A DNA stretch of 5,432 bases from Acidocella sp. (GTDB lineage Bacteria > Pseudomonadota > Alphaproteobacteria > Acetobacterales > Acetobacteraceae). Position 1 is the stretch's first letter. Each line of letters opens with the position of its first letter. The DNA lies in contig JAQUAC010000173.1 in the NCBI GenBank assembly GCA_028687415.1, positions 1 to 5,432 of the forward strand, in the 5' to 3' direction. Positions 1 through 5,432 of the stretch are shown here, one piece after another. Under the pieces are notes generated by a model, which ran no database searches, was not told the DNA's origin, and worked only from the letters and a program-made list of their open reading frames with translations. The position numbers were made by a program, and so were the translations under genes.

Positions 1-141
1 CAACTAGCAATAGAACTCATCATGCCGCTCGACGCATTTGAAGAATTTTGCCACCACCAGGATGCCTCGTTAGTGGCCCCTGATAATGATGCGGCGCAGC
101 CGGTCCGTGACTTCGTAGAACCAACAATAGAAAAAGGATAG
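1..141 (+). CDS. dmpK: Phenol hydroxylase assembly/auxiliary protein P0 (DmpK-like), C-terminal part only
   Basis: The frame is open from the first base to the TAG at 139-141 and gives the last 46 residues of a protein whose start lies outside the window. The segment IELIMPLDAFEEFC (residues 4-17 of the visible part) matches the VELILPxxAFxxFC pattern I know from DmpK/PhK proteins, which are about 70-95 residues long, so roughly half is missing. In the family this small protein is not part of the active hydroxylase; it is reported to help deliver iron to the apo-hydroxylase or to assemble it. The position directly before the beta-subunit gene, with 5 bases between stop and next start, is the classical K-L order. 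The promoter of the operon must lie left of the window. Identification rests on the short motif plus the gene order. Confidence 0.8.
   Translation, partial: QLAIELIMPLDAFEEFCHHQDASLVAPDNDAAQPVRDFVEPTIEKG
131..138 (+). promoter_or_regulatory. Ribosome binding site for the TTG-started beta-subunit gene
   Basis: AAAAAGGA ends 8 bases before the TTG at 147 and overlaps the last codons of the K gene. It supports TTG as the start: no ATG occurs in that frame until residue 68, and the family N-terminus (MSVxIKT) begins exactly at the TTG. Confidence 0.6.
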
Positions 142-146
142 GTTTC

Positions 147-1139
147 TTGAGCGTCCAAATCAAAACCATTGAGTTCACACCAAAGCGAAATACGTTTGGA
201 CACGTCGCGCGCCGCCTTGGTTCCGACAAGCCGGCGACACGCTACCAGGAGGGTACACTGGACCTCCAAGCCACTGAAAACTTCCACTACAAGCCGCTCT
301 GGGAGCCGGAGTTCTGGACTTACGACCTCGCCAAAACGGCCGTGAAGATGACCGACTGGTACAAACCACTCGACCCGCGCCAGTATTACTATGCCACCTA
401 TAACATAGCGCGCGCTAACATGCAGCAGGCGGTTGATCGCAATTTCGCATTTGCCGATGAGCGTGGCCTTCTCGTAAAGCTCCCTGAGGCAATCAAGCAA
501 AAGATCATTTCCTTGGTTCTGCCGCTGCGCCATTTGCACTGGGGCAGCAACATGAACATGGCGGAGATTTGCCAGCGCGGCTACGGCACCGCCATCACCG
601 CTCCGTGCATTTTTTCGGCAATGGATCATCTCGGCATGGCGCAGATCGTCAGTCGCGTTGGCTTGCTGCTCGACAATCAGACTGGCGAGAGCCTGCGCAC
701 AGCCAAATCCGCGTGGGTGAACGATGCCGCATGGCAGGGCATCCGCAAACTGGTTGAAGACAGCCTCGTCGAACGCGATTGGTTCCACCTCTTCACTGCA
801 CAGATGCTCGGCATCAACGCTGTGCTGCTGCAACTCGCATACAAGGGGCTGGAGGCAGGACACACCGAAGCGGCGCTGCCGTTGGCCATGCTCTCCGAGT
901 TCCAGACCGACTGGCTGACAGAGGAAGGCCGCTGGAGCGACTCTGTCATCAAGACTGTCGCGGCCGCATCGGAGGAGAACAAGGCGCTGATCTCCGGTTG
1001 GGCCAAGACCTGGATCGCCCGTGCCGCCGAAGCGGCCGCCCCCCTCGCCGCCGCCGCTTTGGGTGACGGTGGTGCGGCTGCGCATGCCGCTGGCGAGACC
1101 GCCTTGGCCCGCGCCCGTGCCCTTGGCTTAGCGCTGTAA
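147..1139 (+). CDS. dmpL: Phenol hydroxylase beta subunit P1 (DmpL-like)
   Basis: This is the beta subunit of the (alpha-beta-gamma)2 hydroxylase of a soluble di-iron phenol monooxygenase. It is structural: it shares the ferritin-like helical fold with alpha but does not hold the metal site. The 330 residues agree with the usual length of about 330. Recognisable family blocks are the start MSVQIKT, the RYQE...NFHYKPLW region (residues 32-52), MTDWYKPLDPRQYYYATY (68-85), the VLPLRHLHWGSNMNM block (124-138), the AMDHLGMAQIVSRVGLLLD segment (158-176) and the DSLVERDWF motif (205-213). The start is TTG at 147, chosen from the Shine-Dalgarno at 131-138 and the family N-terminus. Residues 291-330 are a low-complexity alanine-rich tail, more extreme than I recall for pseudomonad DmpL. 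The gene lies 5 bases after K, and its stop overlaps the ribosome site of the M gene. Confidence in the family is high; substrate preference within phenols cannot be read from it. Confidence 0.95.
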   Translation: MSVQIKTIEFTPKRNTFGHVARRLGSDKPATRYQEGTLDLQATENFHYKPLWEPEFWTYDLAKTAVKMTDWYKPLDPRQYYYATYNIARANMQQAVDRNFAFADERGLLVKLPEAIKQKIISLVLPLRHLHWGSNMNMAEICQRGYGTAITAPCIFSAMDHLGMAQIVSRVGLLLDNQTGESLRTAKSAWVNDAAWQGIRKLVEDSLVERDWFHLFTAQMLGINAVLLQLAYKGLEAGHTEAALPLAMLSEFQTDWLTEEGRWSDSVIKTVAAASEENKALISGWAKTWIARAAEAAAPLAAAALGDGGAAAHAAGETALARARALGLAL

Positions 1140-1149
1140 GGAGCCTCAC

Positions 1150-1422
1150 ATGACCCAGTTCGCCTCCATCACGCTCATGCAGAACGACGACGCCCGCCCG
1201 ATCATCGACGCCATCCTGGCCGACAATCCCGGCGTGCGTATTCTTTCAATGCCTGGCGCCGTCAAGCTTGACTGTGACAGCCGCCTCACCGTCAGCCGCG
1301 CCTCTGTGGAAGAGCGCCTTGGCCGCCCGTGGAGCCTGCAGGAGATTCAACTCGTGCTCGTTTCCATGGCCGGCAACCTGGAAGAGGATGATGACCTGTT
1401 CACGCTGAGTTGGCACAAATAA
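1150..1422 (+). CDS. dmpM: Phenol hydroxylase activator/coupling protein P2 (DmpM-like, MmoB family)
   Basis: This is the small cofactor-free effector protein that binds the hydroxylase near the di-iron site and is needed for efficient turnover and coupling of NAD(P)H use to oxygenation. At 90 residues it has the size of DmpM. Visible family signatures are the QNDDARPIIDAI stretch (11-22), DNPGVRI (25-31), VKLDCDSRLTVSR (38-50) and the C-terminal block from LQEIQ (63-67) to EEDDDLFTLSW (78-88). It has a single cysteine (42) and no cofactor-binding motif, as expected. The start ATG at 1150 is preceded by TAAGGAG (1137-1143), where the stop of the beta gene forms part of the Shine-Dalgarno, with 6 bases of spacing. 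This suggests coupled translation with the beta gene. The gene sits between beta and alpha, which is diagnostic of the phenol hydroxylase (KLMNOP) arrangement rather than the toluene-4-monooxygenase order. Confidence 0.95.
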   Translation: MTQFASITLMQNDDARPIIDAILADNPGVRILSMPGAVKLDCDSRLTVSRASVEERLGRPWSLQEIQLVLVSMAGNLEEDDDLFTLSWHK

Positions 1423-1423
1423 C

Positions 1424-1431
1424 AAAGGGGG
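1424..1431 (+). promoter_or_regulatory. Ribosome binding site fixing the alpha-subunit start
   Basis: AAAGGGGG lies in the short gap after the M stop codon and 8 bases before ATG 1440. It favours ATG 1440 over the in-frame TTG at 1410, which lies inside the M coding region, has no good ribosome site and would add ten residues absent from the family. Confidence 0.65.
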
Positions 1432-1439
1432 AAATAACC

Positions 1440-2954
1440 ATGACCGCCAAGAAACTAAGCCTGAAGCAACGTTATGAATTTCTAACCCGGGATTTGGACT
1501 GGGAGCCAAGCTACCAACCAGTTGATTCGATCTTTCCCTACGATCAGTTCGAGGGCATCAAGATCAAGGATTGGTCCGGCTGGGAGGATCCCTTCCGTCT
1601 GACCATGGACTCTTACTGGAAATTCCAGGCCGAGAAAGAGCGCAAGCTCTACGCGGTCATTGATGCTTTTGCACAGAACAATGGCCAGACTGGGATTTCT
1701 GATGGGCGATATATTAACGTCCTGAAGCTCTTCCTTACCGCAATCTCGCCTGCGGAATACCAGGCACATCGTGCCTTCGCCTTCACCGGCCGCCATTTAC
1801 GCGGTGCTGGCACTCGTGTCGCCTGCCAGATGCAGTCCATCGACGAACTACGTCACATACAGACGCAAATCCACACGATCAGCCACTACAATAAGTTCTT
1901 TGACGGCATGTCGGAATTCCCGATTCAGCATGACCGTGTGTTCTATCTCTCCGTGCCGAAGAGCTTCTTTGACGACGCGCGCTCGGCCGGACCATTCGAG
2001 TTCATGATTGCTATTGGCTTCGCCTTTGAGTACCTGCTCACTAACCTGCTATTTGTTCCGTTCATGTCCGGTGCCGCCTATAATGGTGATATGTCCACGG
2101 TGACCTTCGGCTTTTCCGCACAATCGGATGAAAGCCGGCACATGACGCTGGGCATCGAGGTGATCAAGTTCCTGCTGGAGCAACACCCCGACAATCTGCC
2201 CATCGTGCAGCGTTGGGTGGATAAGTGGTTCTGGCGCGGCTTCCGCCTACTGGGCGTCGTCGCCGCGATGATGGACTACATGCTGCCAAAGAAAGTGATG
2301 TCCTGGAAGGAGGCGTGGGACATCTACTTCGTCGAGGCCGGTGGTGCGCTCTTCAAGGATCTGGCCCGCTATGGGCTAAAGATGCCCAAATATGCCAATG
2401 TGGCGACCGAGGCTTGCGAGCATATTTCCCACCAGAATTGGGGGTTATTCTACCAGCTTTGCCATGTTGCCGGCTTCCACGCCTGGATGCCAGATGCCGA
2501 GCACATGGACTGGCTGTCTGAAAAATATCCCAATACTTTCGATAAATATTACCGCCCACGCTTCGAGATGTGGGCGAAGCAGGAGAAAGAGGGTAAGCGT
2601 TTCTATTTCAACGGCCTGCCGCAGCTTTGCAGTTGCTGCCAGCTGCCCATGCTCTACACCGAGCCCGGTGATCCCACGAAGACCTGCTTCCGAAACTCCA
2701 CCTTCAAGGGCACGCGCTATCATTTCTGTTCCGATGGCTGCAAGGACATCTTCGACAATGAGCCTGAGAAATATGTGCAGTCATGGCTGCCCGTGAACCA
2801 AATCTTCCAGGGCAATTGCGGCGGCGCCACCGTCCCAGAGGTGCTGGATTGGTACAAGATCAATGTCGGCGTTGATAATTGTGACTATGTCGGATCGCCA
2901 GACGAGACGCTGTGGAAGTCTTGGATGGAACAGCGATTCAGCGAAGCTGGCTAA
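1440..2954 (+). CDS. dmpN: Phenol hydroxylase alpha (catalytic) subunit P3 (DmpN-like)
   Basis: This is the oxygenase subunit that houses the carboxylate-bridged di-iron centre and hydroxylates phenol or methylphenols to catechols using O2. The length is 504 residues from ATG 1440, against about 510-517 in the family. The six expected iron ligands are all present: E106 (SPAEYQ), E136 and H139 in DELRH, E197 (FAFEYLL), and E231 and H234 in DESRH, giving the paired ExxH motifs. T201, N202 and Q228, polar active-site residues conserved in bacterial multicomponent monooxygenases, are also present. The block from TNLLFVPF (201-208) through MSGAAYNGD (209-217) is nearly invariant in phenol hydroxylases. 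Towards the C-terminus, C397-x2-C400 and C430-x3-C434 form the zinc-binding site known from the phenol hydroxylase structure. The YHS-like HFCSDGC element (429-434) is part of it. I see no frameshift and no missing ligand. Codon use is more mixed at third positions than in the minus-strand genes at the right end of the window. Confidence 0.97.
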   Translation: MTAKKLSLKQRYEFLTRDLDWEPSYQPVDSIFPYDQFEGIKIKDWSGWEDPFRLTMDSYWKFQAEKERKLYAVIDAFAQNNGQTGISDGRYINVLKLFLTAISPAEYQAHRAFAFTGRHLRGAGTRVACQMQSIDELRHIQTQIHTISHYNKFFDGMSEFPIQHDRVFYLSVPKSFFDDARSAGPFEFMIAIGFAFEYLLTNLLFVPFMSGAAYNGDMSTVTFGFSAQSDESRHMTLGIEVIKFLLEQHPDNLPIVQRWVDKWFWRGFRLLGVVAAMMDYMLPKKVMSWKEAWDIYFVEAGGALFKDLARYGLKMPKYANVATEACEHISHQNWGLFYQLCHVAGFHAWMPDAEHMDWLSEKYPNTFDKYYRPRFEMWAKQEKEGKRFYFNGLPQLCSCCQLPMLYTEPGDPTKTCFRNSTFKGTRYHFCSDGCKDIFDNEPEKYVQSWLPVNQIFQGNCGGATVPEVLDWYKINVGVDNCDYVGSPDETLWKSWMEQRFSEAG

Positions 2955-2967
2955 AGGGAGGAAAGAA

Positions 2968-3333
2968 ATGTCTGTTGTTGCCATCACCCCTGATTACGAG
3001 AAGCACATCCAGTATCGCGACGAGCAAGCGCTCTACCACGGCGCTCTGTTGGTTTATGTGCACTGGGAGGAACACCTCTCCTTCGTCTCCGCCTTTGCCG
3101 TATCGTTGCCTCCGGATACGCCCTTCGGCGCCATCTGCGAAATCGCTAAGGGCATCTATGGCGATCATCCAGACGCCGCCCAGATCGACTGGATGAAGGT
3201 GGAATGGATGATCGACAGTGAGCAAGCCACGCCAGACTTCGGCAAGTCCATTGCCGAAAACGGTGTGGGCCACAAATCTCTTATCCGCTTCTGGACGCCC
3301 GGCCTGCACGGCTACCAGGGCACGCCGAACTAA
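2968..3333 (+). CDS. dmpO: Phenol hydroxylase P4 subunit (gamma subunit, DmpO-like)
   Basis: This is the small third subunit of the hydroxylase, bound at the periphery of the alpha-beta core; no catalytic residue is assigned to it. It has 121 residues, close to the 115-120 of the family. Diagnostic parts are VYVHWEEHLSFVSAFAV (29-45, compare LYLYWEEHL in DmpO), the HPDAAQIDW stretch (67-75) and the C-terminal GVGHKSLIRFWTPGLHG block (99-115). The start ATG at 2968 has a strong AGGGAGG at 2955-2961, 6 bases upstream, just behind the alpha stop codon. An in-frame ATG at 2863 would overlap alpha by about 90 bases and is not supported. The stop TAA shares its last base with the ATG of the reductase gene, so the two are probably translationally coupled. 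Confidence 0.94.
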   Translation: MSVVAITPDYEKHIQYRDEQALYHGALLVYVHWEEHLSFVSAFAVSLPPDTPFGAICEIAKGIYGDHPDAAQIDWMKVEWMIDSEQATPDFGKSIAENGVGHKSLIRFWTPGLHGYQGTPN

Positions 3334-4391
3334 TGAACTTCCAACTGACAGTAGAGCCCCTTGGCGAGACGATCGACGTCGCCGAGGGGCAGACGATACT
3401 GGATGCCTGCCTGCGTGTGGGCATTCCGCTGCCGCACGCCTGCGGGCACGGGCTGTGCGGCACTTGCAAGACCCAGGTGCTGGAGGGCGAGTACGACCAC
3501 GGCTCGGCTTCGCCTTTCGCGCTCATGGATTTCGAGCGCGAGGAGGGCTTCGTACTAGCCTGCACGGCGACGCTGCATTCTGACGTGACGGTTGAGGCCG
3601 ATGTCGAGGAAGACCCCGACGCGCGGCGCATTCCGGTGCGCGACTTTCATGCCACGGTTGAGACGATTGATGACCTGACGCATGACGTGAAAGGCGTGCG
3701 GTTGCATCTCGGGGAGGCGATCGACTTCCAGGCTGGGCAGTATGTCAACCTTACCTTCCCCGGCGTCGAAGGTTCGCGGGCGTTTTCTATTGCCAACCCA
3801 CCATCCGATTCAGAACATGTCGAGCTCCAAATCCGGCGCGTACCGGGTGGCGCGGGCACTGGCTACGTACATGAAAAACTGAAAATTGGCGACAAATTCA
3901 CCATCAGCGGGCCTTATGGGCGATTTCTGGTGCGTAAATCACGTGGCGGACCGATGCTCTTTCTGGCCGGCGGTACGGGTGTTTCGAGCCCGCGTGCCAT
4001 GATCTTGGATTTGCTGGAAGGGGGCTGTACGGCGCCGCTGACGTTGATTCACGGCGTGCGCACCAGTGCCGATTTATATGGTGCTGATGAGTTTAACGCC
4101 CTAGCCACGAAGCATCTAAATTTTCGGTATGTGCCGACGCTCTCGAGCGAGCCGGCGAATAGCTCCTGGACGGGAGAACGTGGCTTCGTCCATGATGTCG
4201 CCAAGGCGTTTTATGGCGACAATTTTGAAGGCAATACCGCTTATCTGTGTGGACCGCCGCCGATGATAGAGGCGTGCATCGCGACCCTTATTCAAGGGCG
4301 CCTGTTCGAGAAGAGCATCTTCACCGAACAGTTCCTCACTGCGAAAGACGCAGAAGCCAAGCCAAAAAGTCCCGTTTTCAAACGATTTTAA
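3333..4391 (+). CDS. dmpP: Phenol hydroxylase reductase P5 (2Fe-2S/FAD/NAD(P)H, DmpP-like)
   Basis: This is the electron-transfer component, carrying electrons from NAD(P)H via FAD and a plant-type 2Fe-2S cluster to the hydroxylase di-iron site. It has 352 residues, the normal length for DmpP. The order is an N-terminal ferredoxin domain (about 1-95) with cluster ligands C37, C42, C45 and C77 (CX4CX2C...C). Next is an FAD-binding barrel (about 100-200) with RAFS (149-152) as the RxYS-type flavin motif and GPYGRF (193-198). Last comes the NAD(P)-binding domain (about 205-352) with LAGGTG (211-216) and CGPPPM (306-311). EQF near residues 332-334 lies in the conserved C-terminal region. The ATG overlaps the preceding stop by one base (TAATG). 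Only a weak AGGG lies 12 bases upstream, so translation probably depends on coupling to P4. It is the last gene of the operon and is followed by a likely terminator. Confidence 0.95.
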   Translation: MNFQLTVEPLGETIDVAEGQTILDACLRVGIPLPHACGHGLCGTCKTQVLEGEYDHGSASPFALMDFEREEGFVLACTATLHSDVTVEADVEEDPDARRIPVRDFHATVETIDDLTHDVKGVRLHLGEAIDFQAGQYVNLTFPGVEGSRAFSIANPPSDSEHVELQIRRVPGGAGTGYVHEKLKIGDKFTISGPYGRFLVRKSRGGPMLFLAGGTGVSSPRAMILDLLEGGCTAPLTLIHGVRTSADLYGADEFNALATKHLNFRYVPTLSSEPANSSWTGERGFVHDVAKAFYGDNFEGNTAYLCGPPPMIEACIATLIQGRLFEKSIFTEQFLTAKDAEAKPKSPVFKRF

Positions 4392-4635
4392 AGAGAAAAA
4401 GGTCGAACCAGCCGATTCGACCTCTTCTATTTTGGCAGCTTAGCCCTTTGCCGACCGCTGTCGGCCAGACACCGATGCCGCCAATGCTGAGGCTGATACC
4501 GGTGCAATACGGTGCCTGGATGTCGGTGCTGAGCAGATCGGCGGTCAGGCCCGGCACCCGCAGCACCACATTCACCACCCCGGCCACCATCAGCGCCCCG
4601 AGCAGCCCGGCCATCATCACCGTATCGGTTGACAC
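4378..4635 (-). pseudogene. Possible remnant of a small membrane-protein gene
   Basis: I do not recognise the family. Reading leftward from a GTG at 4635-4633, preceded by GGAGG (4649-4645) at 9 bases, the frame encodes about 85 residues. It starts with a hydrophobic, probably membrane-spanning helix (from TDTVMMAGLLGALMVAGVV through NVVLRVPGL), then a GISLSIGGIGVWP stretch. Between about 4635 and 4440 the third codon positions are overwhelmingly G or C, as in the real minus-strand gene at 5053-5409, which argues for coding origin. Left of about 4440 this bias disappears: the last 20 or so residues are read from the reductase terminator and the final bases of the reductase gene. The natural 3' end therefore seems to be lost. 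An upstream ATG at 4686 is in frame but has no obvious ribosome site. It could instead be an intact unknown small protein or a chance open frame. Confidence 0.3.
4400..4433 (+). terminator. Probable intrinsic terminator of the phenol hydroxylase operon
   Basis: AGGTCGAA (4400-4407) pairs perfectly with TTCGACCT (4416-4423) around an 8-base loop. The stem is followed by CTTCTATTTT, and the reductase stop codon ends 8 bases before it. On the opposite strand the stem is followed by TTTTTCTCTTT, so the element may work in both directions and could also end minus-strand transcription. The stem is only half GC and the T-run is interrupted, so its strength is uncertain. Confidence 0.6.
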
Positions 4636-4915
4636 CAGCGGCGTCCTCCAGTTCGTGGCGCGCTGCACATGCGAGATCGCGGACATCCATAGAATGGTCG
4701 CTTAGAGCTGGTCCATCATAGGCAATCGTAAAGGCGGCTCGGCTTATATCAGAATCCTATGGGCGCTCATCTAAAATTGGAATCCCTCAAGGTAAGGTAA
4801 AATTCTCTACCCTATAACTGATAACGTCCGGTACGTGATTTTGAAAAAGAGGGGATAGTGGTACGAATGGACCGCTACGAAATTCCAAAAACGACAATAA
4901 GTGCTTGAAAAGCCT
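4636..4915. other. Intergenic stretch without a recognisable gene
   Basis: Between the possible gene remnant and the tRNA I see no supported coding region. Stops are frequent in all frames apart from open frames running out of the tRNA, and from about 4690 the composition becomes visibly AT-richer than the genes around it. It holds a short tandem AAGGTAAGGT (4789-4798). I see no integrase fragment, no insertion-sequence ends and no copy of the tRNA 3' end. Confidence 0.5.
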
Positions 4916-4991
4916 TGGCGTCCCGTAGGGGATTCGAACCCCTGTCGCCGCCGTGAAAGGGCAGTGTCCTGGGCCTCTAGACGAACGGGAC
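4916..4991 (-). tRNA. tRNA-Glu (anticodon UUC), CCA encoded
   Basis: The reverse strand gives a complete 76-base tRNA. The acceptor stem GTCCCGT pairs with ACGGGAC, followed by discriminator G and an encoded CCA (4918-4916). The D-arm is TCGTCTAGAGGCCCAGGA. The anticodon loop CTTTCAC has anticodon TTC at 4957-4955, on a stem CTGCC/GGCGG with one G-T pair. The T-arm is AGGGG-TTCGAAT-CCCCT. It is very close to the standard bacterial tRNA-Glu. It lies 61 bases downstream of the small membrane-protein gene on the same strand. Its 3' end points to the phenol hydroxylase operon. Confidence 0.97.
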
Positions 4992-5003
4992 GAGGCAAGA
5001 GGC

Positions 5004-5031
5004 CCTTAAGCCAGGGACGAAATTAATTCAA
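5004..5031 (-). promoter_or_regulatory. Possible promoter of tRNA-Glu
   Basis: On the minus strand TTGAAT (5031-5026) and TTAAGG (5009-5004) are separated by 16 bases. This would place transcription start a few bases before the tRNA 5' end at 4991. The -35 is close to consensus and the -10 is weak. Co-transcription with the upstream membrane-protein gene is the alternative. Confidence 0.3.
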
Positions 5032-5052
5032 GCCATCTGGCACGTCATTTTT

Positions 5053-5409
5053 TCATCGTCCGCCCTGCAGCGCCACGTTCACCTGCCCGGTCGCTGGGTT
5101 CAGCAGCAGCAGCCGGTCGCCATTCGGGCCATTCACCCACACCGCCACATCGGCGCCGGCGGCGGCAATACCGGCAATATGCTCGCCCGGCGCCAGGGCA
5201 GCGCTGGTGGCCACGCTCACCGCTGCCGGCACCGGCACTGCGGGGGCAGTGGGGGCTGCCAGCGGCACCGGCATCGACGGCGCGGCAAACCTGGAATAAA
5301 CGCGGTGGATGACCGTGCCGATCACCACTGTCGTGCCGAGGACAATCAGCACGCCCATGCCCCCCACCAGCACCTTCAATCCCCGCAAATTCTGTGGTTG
5401 ATCCTGCAT
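5053..5409 (-). CDS. Small single-pass membrane protein, DUF6476-like, function unknown
   Basis: The gene encodes 118 residues. ATG at 5409 is preceded by GGGGAGCGGG (5420-5411) right next to the start, and third codon positions are very GC-rich, supporting a real gene. A hydrophobic helix at about residues 11-33 (LKVLVGGMGVLIVLG onward) with a short cytosolic N-terminus suggests a signal anchor. It is followed by a proline/alanine-rich linker (about 42-72) and a small C-terminal domain (about 73-118) with GEHIAGI and then GDRLLLLNPATGQV (98-110). This layout, an LKVLV..MGVLIV helix plus a GD...LL.DPATG end, resembles the DUF6476 proteins of alphaproteobacteria as I remember them; no function is known to me. 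It lies upstream of tRNA-Glu on the same strand. The family call is moderate, the existence of the gene is well supported. Confidence 0.7.
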   Translation of the reverse strand: MQDQPQNLRGLKVLVGGMGVLIVLGTTVVIGTVIHRVYSRFAAPSMPVPLAAPTAPAVPVPAAVSVATSAALAPGEHIAGIAAAGADVAVWVNGPNGDRLLLLNPATGQVNVALQGGR

Positions 5410-5432
5410 CCCCGCTCCCCGACTTTCTGCTC

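Noticed and set aside
677..1006. Minus-strand open frame antisense to the beta subunit
   Set aside because: It is antisense to a well-identified gene, with no ribosome site or recognisable protein features.
1410..1439. Upstream TTG start for the alpha subunit
   Set aside because: It lies inside the M gene and adds residues not found in the family; ATG 1440 has the proper ribosome site.
4451..4464. Inverted repeat CCGAC-CGCT-GTCGG
   Set aside because: A five-base stem in GC-rich, coding-like DNA, with no T-run; expected by chance.
4247..4705. Plus-strand 152-residue open frame
   Set aside because: It begins inside the reductase gene in another frame, has no ribosome site and is rich in Thr/Ser/Pro in the way antisense frames of GC-rich DNA are; likely a shadow.
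4903..4913. Small hairpin GCTT-GAA-AAGC behind the tRNA with an A-run (T-run on the minus strand) at 4887-4891, as tRNA terminator
   Set aside because: The stem has only 4 pairs and the T-run starts 11 bases away; too weak to call.
4807..4998. Minus-strand 63-residue open frame across the tRNA
   Set aside because: More than a third of it is the translated tRNA-Glu, and the rest reads AT-rich intergenic DNA with no recognisable domain.

Overview
The window is dominated by one plus-strand operon for a multicomponent phenol hydroxylase, a soluble di-iron monooxygenase of the DmpKLMNOP type. It begins inside the K gene (positions 1-141, C-terminal part only) and ends with the reductase gene at 4391. 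The order is P0/K (partial), L (beta hydroxylase subunit), M (cofactor-free activator P2), N (alpha hydroxylase subunit with the di-iron centre), O (P4, gamma-type subunit) and P (2Fe-2S/FAD reductase). Gaps are 5, 10, 17 and 13 bases, followed by a 1-base TAATG overlap. All six frames are intact where visible, and the key residues expected in alpha and reductase are present, so the enzyme looks functional. Electrons should pass from NAD(P)H through the FAD and 2Fe-2S centre of P to the di-iron site in N. M would tune the reaction, and the product from phenol-type substrates would be a catechol.

A hairpin with a T-rich tail (4400-4433) follows the reductase and probably ends the operon. No catechol dioxygenase, regulator or transport gene lies downstream inside the window. 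Any ring-cleavage genes or an XylR/DmpR-type regulator would have to be upstream or elsewhere.

The stretch 4424-4915 has no confident gene. Its first part (about 4440-4635) is GC-rich and shows coding-like third-position bias on the minus strand, with a hydrophobic segment. It may be the remnant of a small membrane-protein gene that now runs into the terminator. The rest (about 4690-4915) is AT-richer and appears non-coding.

The right end holds two minus-strand genes of more housekeeping character. One is tRNA-Glu(UUC) with an encoded CCA (4916-4991). The other is a small single-pass membrane protein (5053-5409) resembling the DUF6476 type of alphaproteobacteria. The 3' end of the tRNA faces the phenol hydroxylase operon, the usual geometry for an island inserted at a tRNA gene, but no integrase or repeated att site is visible here.

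The small membrane protein, the very GC-rich codon use of the minus-strand genes and the tRNA sequence suggest an alphaproteobacterium, perhaps of the Acetobacteraceae/Rhodospirillales. This is inference from memory of the families, not a search. I see no wholly new system. The points most worth checking are the possible tRNA-linked acquisition of the operon and the decayed minus-strand gene at its right border.
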